64,000 nt of DNA from Monocercomonoides exilis (taxonomy: Eukaryota > Preaxostyla > Oxymonadida > Polymastigidae): positions 948,501-1,012,500 of the forward strand of contig LSRY02000010.1 of the NCBI GenBank assembly GCA_001643675.2. Direction: 5' to 3'. The notes under the pieces are model-generated. The model saw nothing but the letters and a program-made list of their open reading frames with translations. It did not search any database and was not told where the DNA came from. The translations under genes and the position numbers were made by a program. Shown here in pieces: positions 49,001 to 59,327 of this stretch; the first letter of the stretch is position 1, and each line of letters starts with the position of its first letter.

Positions 49001-52000
49001 ATTGCAACTTTCAAACAATACAGCAGCAAATTCTTCAGACGAAAAAGATGAATTTCAAAGGTATGCTTCTGATAGAATGCAATCAACAACATATGCTGAA
49101 ACTCTTAGTGGAATTAGCATCAACGACAATAACAATGTGGAAACGACATCAACATTATCATCAGTATCATCATCAGTATCATCAACTCCTCAGGCAGATG
49201 CAGACAACATTAATCAGATTGACAATAACAGTCGGAACAATCATAACAATCATATCAAACTAAACAGCGTAAGAGCATTTGACGATCTTCTTCGCCCTTT
49301 CCTCTGCTGCAAAACAGCCTTCACGCCTCCTTCCTTCCTTGTGCTGAGGGAGAAATACCAAAAGTTCTATTCACTTATTTCTCAGCTGTTCCATGGCATC
49401 TACTTCATCCGGCTGGCTCTTGTTCATCTTGTCGCTCGCACTTTCTCAACAGAAGCGCCTCAACTGCATTGCAATGTGGTGCAGGCAAGAAGAATAGGAC
49501 AAGAAGAAGATGGATTGAATGCAGAGTTGGATTCAGTATTGAATAAAGAGTTGGATTTGGATTTGGATTTGGAGTTAAAATCGACTTCTGCTTCTGCTTC
49601 TGCTTCTGCTTCTTCTTCGTCGTCACTTTCTTCATCTGAATCATTTGCATTTGACAATGATAATGATGCAAATTGTGTTTGTGGAAAAACATCTTCCCCA
49701 AAATTAAGTGAATTGCATTCTTCTTTGCATTCATCATCTGCCCCTTCTTCAACTGAAACAACCATTTCACACCCAAATAACCTCAAAAATGCCAAAAACA
49801 ATGAAATTTTCAATGAAACTCAGCCATTAAACATCTCACAGCTGTCAGATTTTGACTTCTTTGAGCACATGTTGTCTGTGATGACGCTCGAAGAAGGGAT
49901 TCAGAGGCTGCAGAGCGAGAAAGCATTGCCAGACAACATAGCAATGCTGCAGGTGGCTGATGATTTGAACGACAAGCTTCAGAAATACTGTTTGGAGGTG
50001 TTTGGTGAGTGTAATGAGCACAGAGGAGAGGAAGGAGAAAGAGAAAGAGAAAGAGAAGAAGGTGACGTTATTATTGATGGGGTTGCTGATAATGCTGATA
50101 AAGCTGGTGATTCTAATGTTGGTGGAATTTGTGATGTTTCAAATGAAATTGGCAGTGAATACACGAAGAATTCATTTTTAACTGAAAAAAGCATAAAAAC
50201 GGATAAGCCAGTAAATGATGAGCTATTCCAAGGAAGCAAAAATCCTTTTGCTTCTGAGTTTTCTTCAATTCCACCAGCAAACAACCAAATGAAGGCCTTG
50301 CTTACATTTCTATCAAAATACCCTTCAGAAAAAGAGAATCTTCAAATGAATCATAACAATGATGATAACAGTCATAGCATCAATTACAGTAATTTTATTA
50401 TTAATAGTAATAATAATAACAATAATAGCAATAACAATAGTAATAAACACAGCACAAACTCCACTGAGAAGGTTTCATCAGAGCCTTCTGCATGCATCTC
50501 CTATCCCGGCATCTCTCTAGTCGCTCTTCTGTCTATTGTTCAGTCTCTTTCCTCTTTCCACTCGAAATCTGCCCCAATCGGCGAAGAAGAGCTGAAAAAA
50601 GCTGTTTCTGTGATAGAGGCAGCGCCGCCGCTGACCGAAGAGACAGAAGAATGGATGAGGGGGCTGTGGCTGAAGATGCGGGAGGTGCTGGAGAAGATTG
50701 TGGTGGACAAGGAGAAGGAGATGATGGAGAAGGAGAAGGAGATGATGGAGAAGGAGAAGGAGATGATGGAGAAGGAGAAAAAGGAGAAGGAGAAGGAGAA
50801 GAAAAGGGGGATAATGGAGAAGATGGGGCAAATAGAGAAGACGGAGAAGAAGATGGACAAGATAGAGGAGACAGGGAAGAATAGCAAAACCAACAACATT
50901 GGATCGATCATATCAGTCGAAGCCAAAAGAGAGCCACTTGCTCTTCAACAGCACACGACTCAAGGGCAATCCGAAGCAGATGCAAAGTGTTCATTCGAAT
51001 CGGTTGCTTCTCTTCTCTCTCTCTCTCCTCCTGCGTCTCCTGCAGTCGGAAGATGGAGCCCCTCCGCTTTGTATCCGTTTGAGCTCCCGTCGCTTCTGCA
51101 GTCGCCGCCTCCACTGCAGGATGGGAGTGTCACAGCTAATGATGTCTTGTCTTTTGCGTCTTATTCTCCAACGGCTTCTTATTCGTCTTCTTCCTCTTCC
51201 TCTTCCTCCTCTTCTTCGTATTCTTCTTCGTTTCCTTCTTCCTCTTTGATTTGCTATCCATCGCTTTCTCTTGCGCCTTCTGCCATGAAGACTTCTTATA
51301 CCTCTGAAAACACTTCTTCATTATTGTCATCCTCGTCATCTTCTTCCTCTTCCTCTTCTAATTCTTCCTCTTCCTCCTCCTCTTCTTCTTCCTCTTCTTC
51401 AATCTCCAATATTGCCTCCACCACCACACTTGTGTGCAATGATTCCCCTCCTCTTTCTCTCCTCTCTCACTCACCCTGCGGCTTCTCTGAAGACTTTGCT
51501 TCACACAACACTCCAATCCATACTCATTCTCCTGCTTTTGCTTCTTCTCATTCATCATCATCTTCTTCTTCTTCTTCTCAATCTTCTTCTTCTCATTCCC
51601 ATTCTCATTCGCTTTCTGCTGCTTTGTTTCCGGACTTCACTTTTGAGCCGCTCAAAGACAGAACACCTCCTGTTTCTCCGGTTGGGCTGTATGACACGAT
51701 GAAATCAGAGGGATTTGCTCGTTTGTCTCCAATGTTGGTGGGGAGTGAGATTGGAAGAAGTAAAAATAATAATTATGATAATAATGTTTATGATAATGAT
51801 AATAATAGAAAGAATGATAAAGACAATAATATTGATAATATTGATAACATTGATAATAGCCATAAAAATTATACCAGTAGCAATTATAATAATAACAATA
51901 ACAATAATATCCTAAGTAACATCAGCAATATCAGCAATGTAAGCAGTGGAAGAAGAGAATGCTCTCCTTCGTTCCTGTCATCCCAAATGCTTTCTGCTGA

Positions 52001-53093
52001 GCAGTTGGCTTCTCAACATTTTGTGGACTCTTCAGATGGGCTGTGTGCAAAGGAATTGGCTGACGTTACAGAAACATATTTTCCTCGTTTAACTTCTCCG
52101 TCTCCGTCTCCTTCTCCTTCTTCTGTTTCTTCTTCTGTTTCTTCTTCTTCTTCCTCTTCCTCCTCTTCTTCTTCTTCTTCTTCGTCTTCTTCAACCTCTC
52201 CTTCAAATTCAGCGTTGTCTTCCACTGACAATAAGCAAGTGAGTGCAAATGCATCAAAGGCATTGAAGTTCTCAATCGATTGGATGAAGACTTTTTCTTC
52301 ATACTTCGACAACGTCAAGTTCATCTCCAAAAGCCGTCAAAACAAAGAAAATGCTGCAGATTCAAAGAAATTGCCTTCATCATCATCTTCTTCCTTTTCC
52401 TCTTCTAATTCTTCCTCTTCCTCCACCTCTCATTCTCCTTTCCCTTCACTTTCTCTTTCCCCTTCTTATCCTTCACAAGACCCACAACCCAACCCAAAAG
52501 GAAGTGTTACTCTTTTGCCTCCACCGTCATCCACAAAGCTGAGCGAGCTGCAAATGCCCATTCTGAACACAACTCCGCAGGCATTGCTGTCATTACAGGC
52601 ATCTCCATCACAATCAACTGCTTCTTCAGTCAATACATTTACAACTGCATCAGCAGCAACTCAGTCTATTTATCCAATCCAGACAAATAAGATGGCACAT
52701 TTTACTCAATTCAATCAATCAATGCAGTCAATGCAAAAAACCAATCCAACTCAATCGACTCAATCGACTCGGTCATCGTCTTATCCTCATATTCCCTCCC
52801 TCACTCTGCAGCCAGCCAACTCTTCTCTTTCACCTTCTCCCCTGTCTTCTTCATCTGTTCCTGTGTTATCTCTTTCTTCTCCTGCTTCACTAACATCTGC
52901 TATTCTTAATGCTGAGCAGACACGAAAGCACACTCCAGTGCAACGCCTTCCTCCTCCCCAGCTGTCTGCCCCTTGTTCTAATGCACATTTCTATCAATCT
53001 GGCTATTCGTATGTTTCTTCTTCTGACGCCCTTTCAAAAAAACAAGGTGTAACAATTCTTCCTCCTCCGCCTTTCCAACATCAACATCACTAA
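46070..53093 (+). CDS. Giant Ser-rich protein with N-terminal ZZ zinc finger, two exons
   Basis: Exon 1 (46070-46124) and exon 2 (46216-53093) join in phase 1 to 2,310 residues. Splicing completes a ZZ-type finger: HPDIFCNRCKKQVIG, RYKCVDCADFDLCSQCE, then HNPIHKF, with all Cys and both His of the C-x2-C...C-x2-C...C-x2-C...H-x3-H pattern. ZZ domains bind protein tails, including acetylated or ubiquitin-pathway ligands. A short ordered region follows (FRAWLEQAVKAPDG...). Then come over 1,800 residues dominated by poly-Ser, Pro, Gln and Asn. Islands that look folded lie at DNA 49270-49500 (DDLLRPFLCCKTAF...), 49850-50010 (FEHMLSVMTLEEGIQRL) and 50500-50700. I recognise none of these islands. 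An adaptor or scaffold role is inference. Confidence 0.8.
50711..50790 (+). repeat. 21-bp tandem repeat coding EKEKEMM
   Basis: About 3.5 copies of a 21-bp unit translated as EKEKEMM within the ZZ protein, forming a charged helix-like stretch. Confidence 0.8.
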
Positions 53094-53840
53094 TTGCTGA
53101 TTTTTCTTTGTTTATCAGGAGTTTTCATTTTGCGATATTTGCTCTGTTTATCAATTTGAAATATTTTAATTAAAATATTTTCTTTTTTTTGAAATATATT
53201 ATTATTTTATTATTATTATTATTTTTTTATTTTTGAAGAAAAATTTTTTGATTTAAGAAAAAATTGTTTTTGAAAATCTCTTTATGTTGATGGAGATGAT
53301 TTTCGTCATTTTGTATATATGCTGTTATTTTGAGAGCTTTTTATATGTGTAATGTTTCTTGATTTTGTATTTCGAGTGCTTTTCACCTTTTTTGATTCAT
53401 ATTTATTTGGGTTATTTACTCGTATTTATCCTCAAATAAAAAAAATTTTTTTTCATTTTCTTTATGTTGCAGAAAAGTGTTTATCAGCATTTTCAAACCT
53501 TTTTTGTTAAAAAAATTTTTTTCGTTACAGTTCTGTTGCATATTGTTCTTTTACTGTTTTTATGTGCAACAATTTTTATTAGTTTACTTATTTTTAATTT
53601 GGATATTTTTTTCAACTAACCTATTTTGTAAGAATATTGCTTCAATCGTTTTGATTAACGATAAGAATTAGTTGTTTTCTCATAAAAGTTCTATTTTTGA
53701 TAAAGGAAAACACAATTAATTTTATTTTAAACAAAAAACAATTTCATTACAAATTATTGTCGATTATATTAATTAAATGGATATTCCAAAACAAAAATGT
53801 GATGAATGGTACTTACAAAAATTTATGAATAACATAACAC
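53094..53840. other. Intergenic between convergent genes
   Basis: About 750 bp of T-rich DNA at two gene 3' ends. Nothing recognised. Confidence 0.6.
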
Positions 53841-54866
53841 TTAAAGTTTCATCAATTTTGTCATCAAGTCAACAACACGGCATGAGTATCCCCATTCGTT
53901 ATCGTACCATGAGACAATTTTAACCAAGTTGTCCTTCACCATTGTGCATTGTGCATCAAAGATTGATGAGTGATGATTTTGGATGATATCAGATGAAACA
54001 ATTGGTTCTTCGCAGTATTCGAGAATTCCCTTCATTGGACCTTCAGCAGCGGCTTTCATTGCTGCGTTGATGGCTTCTTTTGAAACTGGCTTCTCAGCAA
54101 TGAATGTGAGATCGCAGCATGATCCAGTTGGAACTGGAACACGGAGTGCATATCCATCAAGTTTTCCCTTCAAAACTGGAATAACCTCACCAACGGCTTT
54201 GGCTGCTCCAGTTGTTGTTGGGATAACGTTGCATGCAGCATGACGAGCACGGCGTAAATCGTCGTGAATTTGATCGCAGATTCTCTGATCGTTTGTGTAT
54301 GCATGAACTGTGACCATCAGACCACGAACAATACCGAATGTATCGTTCAAAACTTTGGCAACTGGAGCCAAGCAGTTTGTTGTGCATGAAGCATTTGAAA
54401 CGCATTGGTGTTCTGGTTTCAAGTGTTCTTCGTTGACACCGCAAACGATTGTTGCGTCACATTGATCCTTTGTTGGGACTGTGATGATAACTTTCTTTGC
54501 TCCTGCTTTGATATGTCCATCATATCCGTCCTTCTTTGGTGTGGCGCGTGCTCTGTAGATTCCGGTTGATTCAACAACAACATCAATTCCCATTGGTCCC
54601 CATGGAAGTTCAGATGGGTCCTTTCTCTCGTTCAAAACCTCAATCAGATCATCTCCAACTTTTAATTTGTTTTCTGCTTCAATGAATTCAACTGGCTCAT
54701 TGAATTTTCTGTAAACTGAATCCCATTTCAACAAATGAGCAAGAGCCTTTCCATTAGCGAGATCGTGAATTGCAACTACCTTGAACAAGTCTTTTCTTTG
54801 ACGAAGGATACGGAACACAACTCTTCCAATTCTGCCAAATCCGTTAATCGCAACTTTAATTGACAT
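53841..54866 (-). CDS. GAPDH: Glyceraldehyde-3-phosphate dehydrogenase
   Basis: 341 residues, full length, intronless. It oxidises glyceraldehyde-3-phosphate to 1,3-bisphosphoglycerate in glycolysis. The N-terminal dinucleotide fold is VAINGFGRIGRVVFR, with Asp35 (AIHDLANG) favouring NAD+. The catalytic segment is SNASCTTNCLAP (Cys161), with the catalytic His in TVHAYTNDQ (His188). Phosphate-binding TTTGAAKAVG, the S-loop GYALRVPVPTGS and C-terminal YDNEWGYS are present. The sequence looks closer to bacterial GAPDH than to metazoan cytosolic GAPDH (for example LRRARHAACNVIPTTTGAAK). Such replacement fits the mosaic glycolysis reported for oxymonads and relatives; phylogeny would be needed. 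The neighbouring selenophosphate synthetase gene lies 208 bp upstream on the same strand. Confidence 0.97.
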   Translation of the reverse strand: MSIKVAINGFGRIGRVVFRILRQRKDLFKVVAIHDLANGKALAHLLKWDSVYRKFNEPVEFIEAENKLKVGDDLIEVLNERKDPSELPWGPMGIDVVVESTGIYRARATPKKDGYDGHIKAGAKKVIITVPTKDQCDATIVCGVNEEHLKPEHQCVSNASCTTNCLAPVAKVLNDTFGIVRGLMVTVHAYTNDQRICDQIHDDLRRARHAACNVIPTTTGAAKAVGEVIPVLKGKLDGYALRVPVPTGSCCDLTFIAEKPVSKEAINAAMKAAAEGPMKGILEYCEEPIVSSDIIQNHHSSIFDAQCTMVKDNLVKIVSWYDNEWGYSCRVVDLMTKLMKL

Positions 54867-55074
54867 GTCTAAGCCTTATGATCTGATCTACAACCCATTT
54901 TTCATGTGATGAAGAATGAAAAATACATATTATTGATCAATATTTTGATTTGTTTCAAGAAAATTTTCCAAAAATAAAAATAAAGTTTGAGTTACAACGC
55001 AACTTCAACTTTAATTTATTAGAAATAAATATAGAAAATGAATATTAACGATTACTAATAAAAAAATCAAATTA

Positions 55075-57256
55075 CTACGACATTGTCACTATTCTCTTTG
55101 AAGAATCAGAGAGAACAGAAACAATTTCTTTGGAAGTAGCTGCTCTTCCAACTCTAACTTTTTCTTTCAATTTCAGTGTAACTAGGCAAGTAATGCATGA
55201 CCAAATTGTCACTCCCATTCTTTCCAAATCTCTCAGAATATTAACCGTTTCATTTGTAATTGTTGTCATTTCAACGGAATCGCCCATAAATATAATCTTT
55301 CCTGGGATGACAGGAGAAGATGCAAGCGTCTGTAGCAACCCCCTCGCCAGGAGTTTGCCAAGAGTATCGTCGCCGAGAGTGACAACAGAGTTCTTGTAGA
55401 ACCACACAAGAGACATATCCAAAGTTGGAGGCTGCGGAGCTGTTTGAACAAACTCCGCTTTTGACGATGGTGCTGAAGATGACGATGATGATGCATCAGC
55501 TGATGGCTTCGAAGATGAAGAGGCAGACTGAGGAGGATTCAGTGTGACGGGAGCAACCTGCACCGAATGAGGAAAGCCTGGCCCCAAATTACAATCTGAC
55601 ATCTGAACAAGCGCATTCGCAATTTCTTCGCCAGTCTGCATCGCCATAATTTTGCTTGCCTCTTCTTCGTTCTGAACCACAAGAATAGCTCCTTCTGCTT
55701 CTTGGGATGGGGATCTCTGCTGCATCCACTGCGAAACAGCCGCGTTGCGTGCTGGGTCTGCCTCTTCGACCCTTCCGATGATCTTCACAGACTCCTTCAG
55801 CATACCTTCGGGCAGTCGCTCCTGGATCTTCTGGGCAATGGCGCTGACTTCTTCTATCGTGCCTTCGACAGCCATCAGCAGTCCGCCAGACGTCTGCGCG
55901 TCGAAAACAAGTAGGCGCTGGGGCTCCTGAATGGGCTGCGAAAAGAGGGTGGACGCAGACGCGAAGGAGACGTTGTTGAACGACGACGTCGAGTAAACGC
56001 TCAACCCGCGCTGCTGCAGAAGCTTCACGACTCCTGGGAGTAGCGGAAGTTGGTTGGCATAGATCTAATTATTTCATATAAATATGAAATATTAAATATG
56101 TTGTTGCATTTATTTTTTTTCGCCAGAAAATAAATTGATTAGAAAAGGGAATACGCGTGTCAAAAGTTTTGTAAAGAAAGGTAATGAGGAAATTGAAAGA
56201 AACAATTTATTAAAAACTTCGTTAAAACTCTATAAATAAAAGAAGCATACAGTTGCAACAAGGTTATTTGTTTCTTTTTCTCCTTTACGGATCATCTTTT
56301 TCAGATGGCCTGCCAACCCAAAGCCTGTTACGTCTGTCATTGCGTGAATTTTCGATCGAATATGATCGTCTCCTGTAACAACTTCACATGCAATTCGATT
56401 CAGTGCTGTCATCGATTCAATTGCAGCTTTGGACGTTTCTTCAGGACAAACTTGTTCGCCTCTTTTCATGGCAGATGTTGCAATTCCAGTTCCCAATGGC
56501 TTTGTTAGCAGGAGCCAATCACCAGCTTTGACACCAACATTTCGGATAAATTTTTGTGGATGCACAACACCTGTTACCGCAAGACCGAAGCTTTGTAAAA
56601 TTTGAGTCAAATTTTTTAAATAAATATATATGTTGTAAATAATGAAATATTTATAAGAAATAAACAAACATTGGTTCGCTGACATCAATTGTGTGCCCTC
56701 CTCCAATTATTATTCCAGATTCTGAGGCTTTTGTTCTTGCACCTTTAAAAATAGCCTTGAGTGTGTCCGCAGGAAGTTTCCCTGTTGGAAATCCAACAAT
56801 AGACAGTGCAGTAATTGGTTTTCCTCCCATTGCATAGACGTCACTTAATGCGTTTGCAGCAGCAATTTTTCCGTAAGTCTCAGCATCATCAACAATGGGA
56901 GGGAAAAAATCCGTGGTATTAATTATAGCATTATCGTCATCCAGTTTATATACGCTTGCATCATCTCCTGTTTCAATTCCAACAAGAAGAGACGAGTCAG
57001 TCGATTCTTGCTGCGAAGATGGAATTAATGATTCAAGAAGCTCTGCTCTAAATTTTCAAAAGAATAATTTGCGATTAAACATATATGTGAACCTAACAAA
57101 CTTTACTTTGCATGCACATCCCAAGCCTGAAGCATATTGAGTTAATTTGACTTCACCAGGAAGCGGAAGTTTTGGTGTTCCAGAAGATAAAGCACTTGAA
57201 AAACTTGAAGCACTTGAATTTGAATTTGAGATGGTTCTTGGTACAAAACAAGTCAT
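55075..57256 (-). CDS. selD: Selenophosphate synthetase fused to YedF/DsrE-like domain, four exons
   Basis: Exons 57256-57107, 57040-56670, 56590-56251 and 56064-55075 join in frame to 616 residues, stop TAG. Residues about 1-400 are SelD, which makes selenophosphate from selenide and ATP. KLTQYASGLGCACK carries the active-site Cys (a Cys, not Sec, form), then ETGDDASVYKL, TTDFFPPIVDD, AANALSDVYAMGG, GGGHTIDVSEP, LTKPLGTGI and TDVTGFGLAGHL. QTSGGLLMAV and IIGRVEEADP close the domain. A Ser-rich linker follows. Residues about 498-616 match the C-terminal domain of bacterial YedF (DsrE-like): LGDDTLGKLLARGLLQTL, KIIFMGDSV, DLERMGVTIWSCITCL, LKEKVRVGRAATSKEIV. In bacteria yedF often neighbours selD. 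Fusing the two suggests direct selenium handover. Linker and fusion lie in one exon (exon 4), so the fusion is not a splice guess. Confidence 0.9.
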
Positions 57257-57510
57257 TTCAATTCAATAAGGAAAAAGAAACAATGCACTTTAAACACAAA
57301 TTTCGAAATTATCCCATTGACAAATGGAAAACTCGAATGTAAATATGGGAAAGAAATTTTGAATATGATTTTTTAATGATCAGTTTTAACTATTTATATA
57401 TAATGAAAAACAAGCTATTTTTATCAAAATTTTTTGTGTTGTCTCTGCAAATAAAATCTTCAGAAACTTTTATAAATGTTATTGTGATTTTTTTTTTCTT
57501 CACATATCGA

Positions 57511-57758
57511 TATGTGTGTAATTCTTTTTGAAAAGTCGCAACTGTTTAATTTTCAAATAAAACAAAATTTTCATATTTTGCTCAAATTTCTGTCACCGCT
57601 CATGAATCTTCTCATGAATGTTTGAATTATCATTATCAAGATATTGATTCCATGTTTGTGAAGATTTGTGTATGAAAACAGAAATTTGAGCAAAATATGA
57701 ATATTTCGATTTCTTTGAAAATTAAACATTTAAAACTTTTCAAAAAGAATGACTCATA
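57511..57758. mobile_element. MITE-like element, family C, complete copy
   Basis: A 248-bp unit with inverted ends about 75 bp long. The left side reads ATTCTTTTTGAAAAGT, then TTCATATTTTGCTCAAATTT; the right side reads the complement. TA is at both ends. The left half matches 18208-18375. Confidence 0.6.
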
Positions 57759-57779
57759 TATATATATATATATATATAT
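57757..57779. repeat. TA dinucleotide run
   Basis: About 11 TA units immediately at the right end of the family C element, probably the insertion target expanded by slippage. Confidence 0.7.
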
Positions 57780-58112
57780 TTTTAAATTGAATTAAGATAA
57801 CTATTAATATCTTGGAATTATTATACATGGAGTATTTGATAATATAAGAATCAATAAATTCATAAAACCGCGAAGGAATTGAAACATGCTTTTTGTGTTC
57901 TATAATCAAAGATTATTATTTTGATGATTATTTTTTTATATCATGACTTTTTTCGTTGAGTTGATCATTGTTTGGTCTTTCATTATTAGCCTCATAATAA
58001 TCATCCAAATGTTGAATGCATCATAGAAATATAAAAAGCAAAAGTTTTATTGAAAAAAAAAACAGCAGAGATATCATTTAGGAGATCTTTCACTTTTCAG
58101 TATTAGTTGACA

Positions 58113-58386
58113 TATAGGGCAAGATATTTCACTTTAGGCTTTCTCATTGAAAAATTATGCACTTTTCATTGACTTTTTAAAAACAAAAAACTTTATAAAA
58201 ATTGGTCGATTTTCTGAAATTATTGAAATGTGACATCACTTTTTGTTCAGATTTCAACGATGCATGTTTACGGATATGAAAATCAAATTTTCTTTGAAAT
58301 CAAAGAAAGCGAAATGAAGTTATGAGTGAAGCAATTTTTCTTTGCCTTGTGCAAATAAAGCTTGAAAGTCCGTATTTTCCCCCATA
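58113..58386. mobile_element. MITE-like element, family B, copy 3
   Basis: 274 bp with the same ends as 16401-16675 (TATAGGGCAAGATATTTCAC; GCTTGAAAGTCCGTATTTTC, then CCCCATA). The interior also matches copy 2 in the block TTATGCACTTTTCATTGACT and in TTTCAACGATGC. Confidence 0.6.
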
Positions 58387-58527
58387 TATATATTTGTAAT
58401 TTCAAAAACTCACCTTAATAACAATGGAGATGAATGAGAATAAGTTATTCATTATAGATAAGGAGACAAAGAAAGAAAGAAAGAATTTGATTGATAAATT
58501 GATGGAGAAAGATAGAGATAGAGAAAC

Positions 58528-58528
<1 letters not shown>

Positions 58529-58590
<62 letters not shown>

Positions 58591-58595
58591 CAGAC

Positions 58596-58682
<87 letters not shown>

Positions 58683-58697
58683 CAGATAGATAGAGAG
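58529..58697. repeat. GATA tetranucleotide microsatellite
   Basis: About 170 bp of (GATA)n with a few GACA units. Open frames across it (SIYLSIYLS) are by-products. Confidence 0.9.
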
Positions 58698-59327
58698 ATA
58701 GAATAAAAGTGAGAAAGAAAACACAAATTTCTTATTAATTATAAATATTAATTGCTGTTCAAAGATAATCATTTCAAATTGTTCTTGCATGTCGTTGGTG
58801 AAAATTCAACATTCTTTGAGTTATTGCTTGGGCTGAATTTGGAAATTACAAGATTTAAAAGTTTTTTGAAATTTTTTTTACAAGCATTATTATTTCATAA
58901 AATCGGTTTTAAAAGAAAATAGAAAAAACTCTATCAAGGAAAGAGAATGAAAAAAACTTGTCACAAAAAATTGCCTTCCTTCTTATCTCCCATCATTTGT
59001 TCTCAACCAAGTTGATGATGATCGAGAACAAGCTACAATGAAGCATTTCATTTCATTCGTTTTTCGTTTTGAAAAGTTCATTTTGATAAATACCATCAGC
59101 CATGTTCAGTTCTTCAACACTCAGAATATAGCACAATGAATAATTCACATTTGCAAACACAATAAATTTCACAGCCCGCATTTCTTCTTTCAAAACATAT
59201 GCACGAGACGGCATGACCGTTCAAAGTTATTGAGCAAATCTCTTTTCTCCAATTTTCCCCAAATAACCCGTTATGATCTGGCAACAATTTATCTTTGGGC
59301 TTCAGCCTTTTTTTAATAAAACAATCT

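Larger units (their letters stand above)
57257..59327. other. Intergenic with MITE-like elements and microsatellites
   Basis: About 2.1 kb without a gene. It contains the family C and B elements, a TA run and a GATA tract listed separately. Confidence 0.65.

Noticed and set aside
55330-55720. TusA-like N-terminal half of YedF in the SelD fusion
   Set aside because: The linker has no CPxP motif; only the C-terminal DsrE-like half can be supported.
58445-58790. Frames reading SIYLSIYLS
   Set aside because: Translation of the GATA microsatellite, with no independent coding signal.
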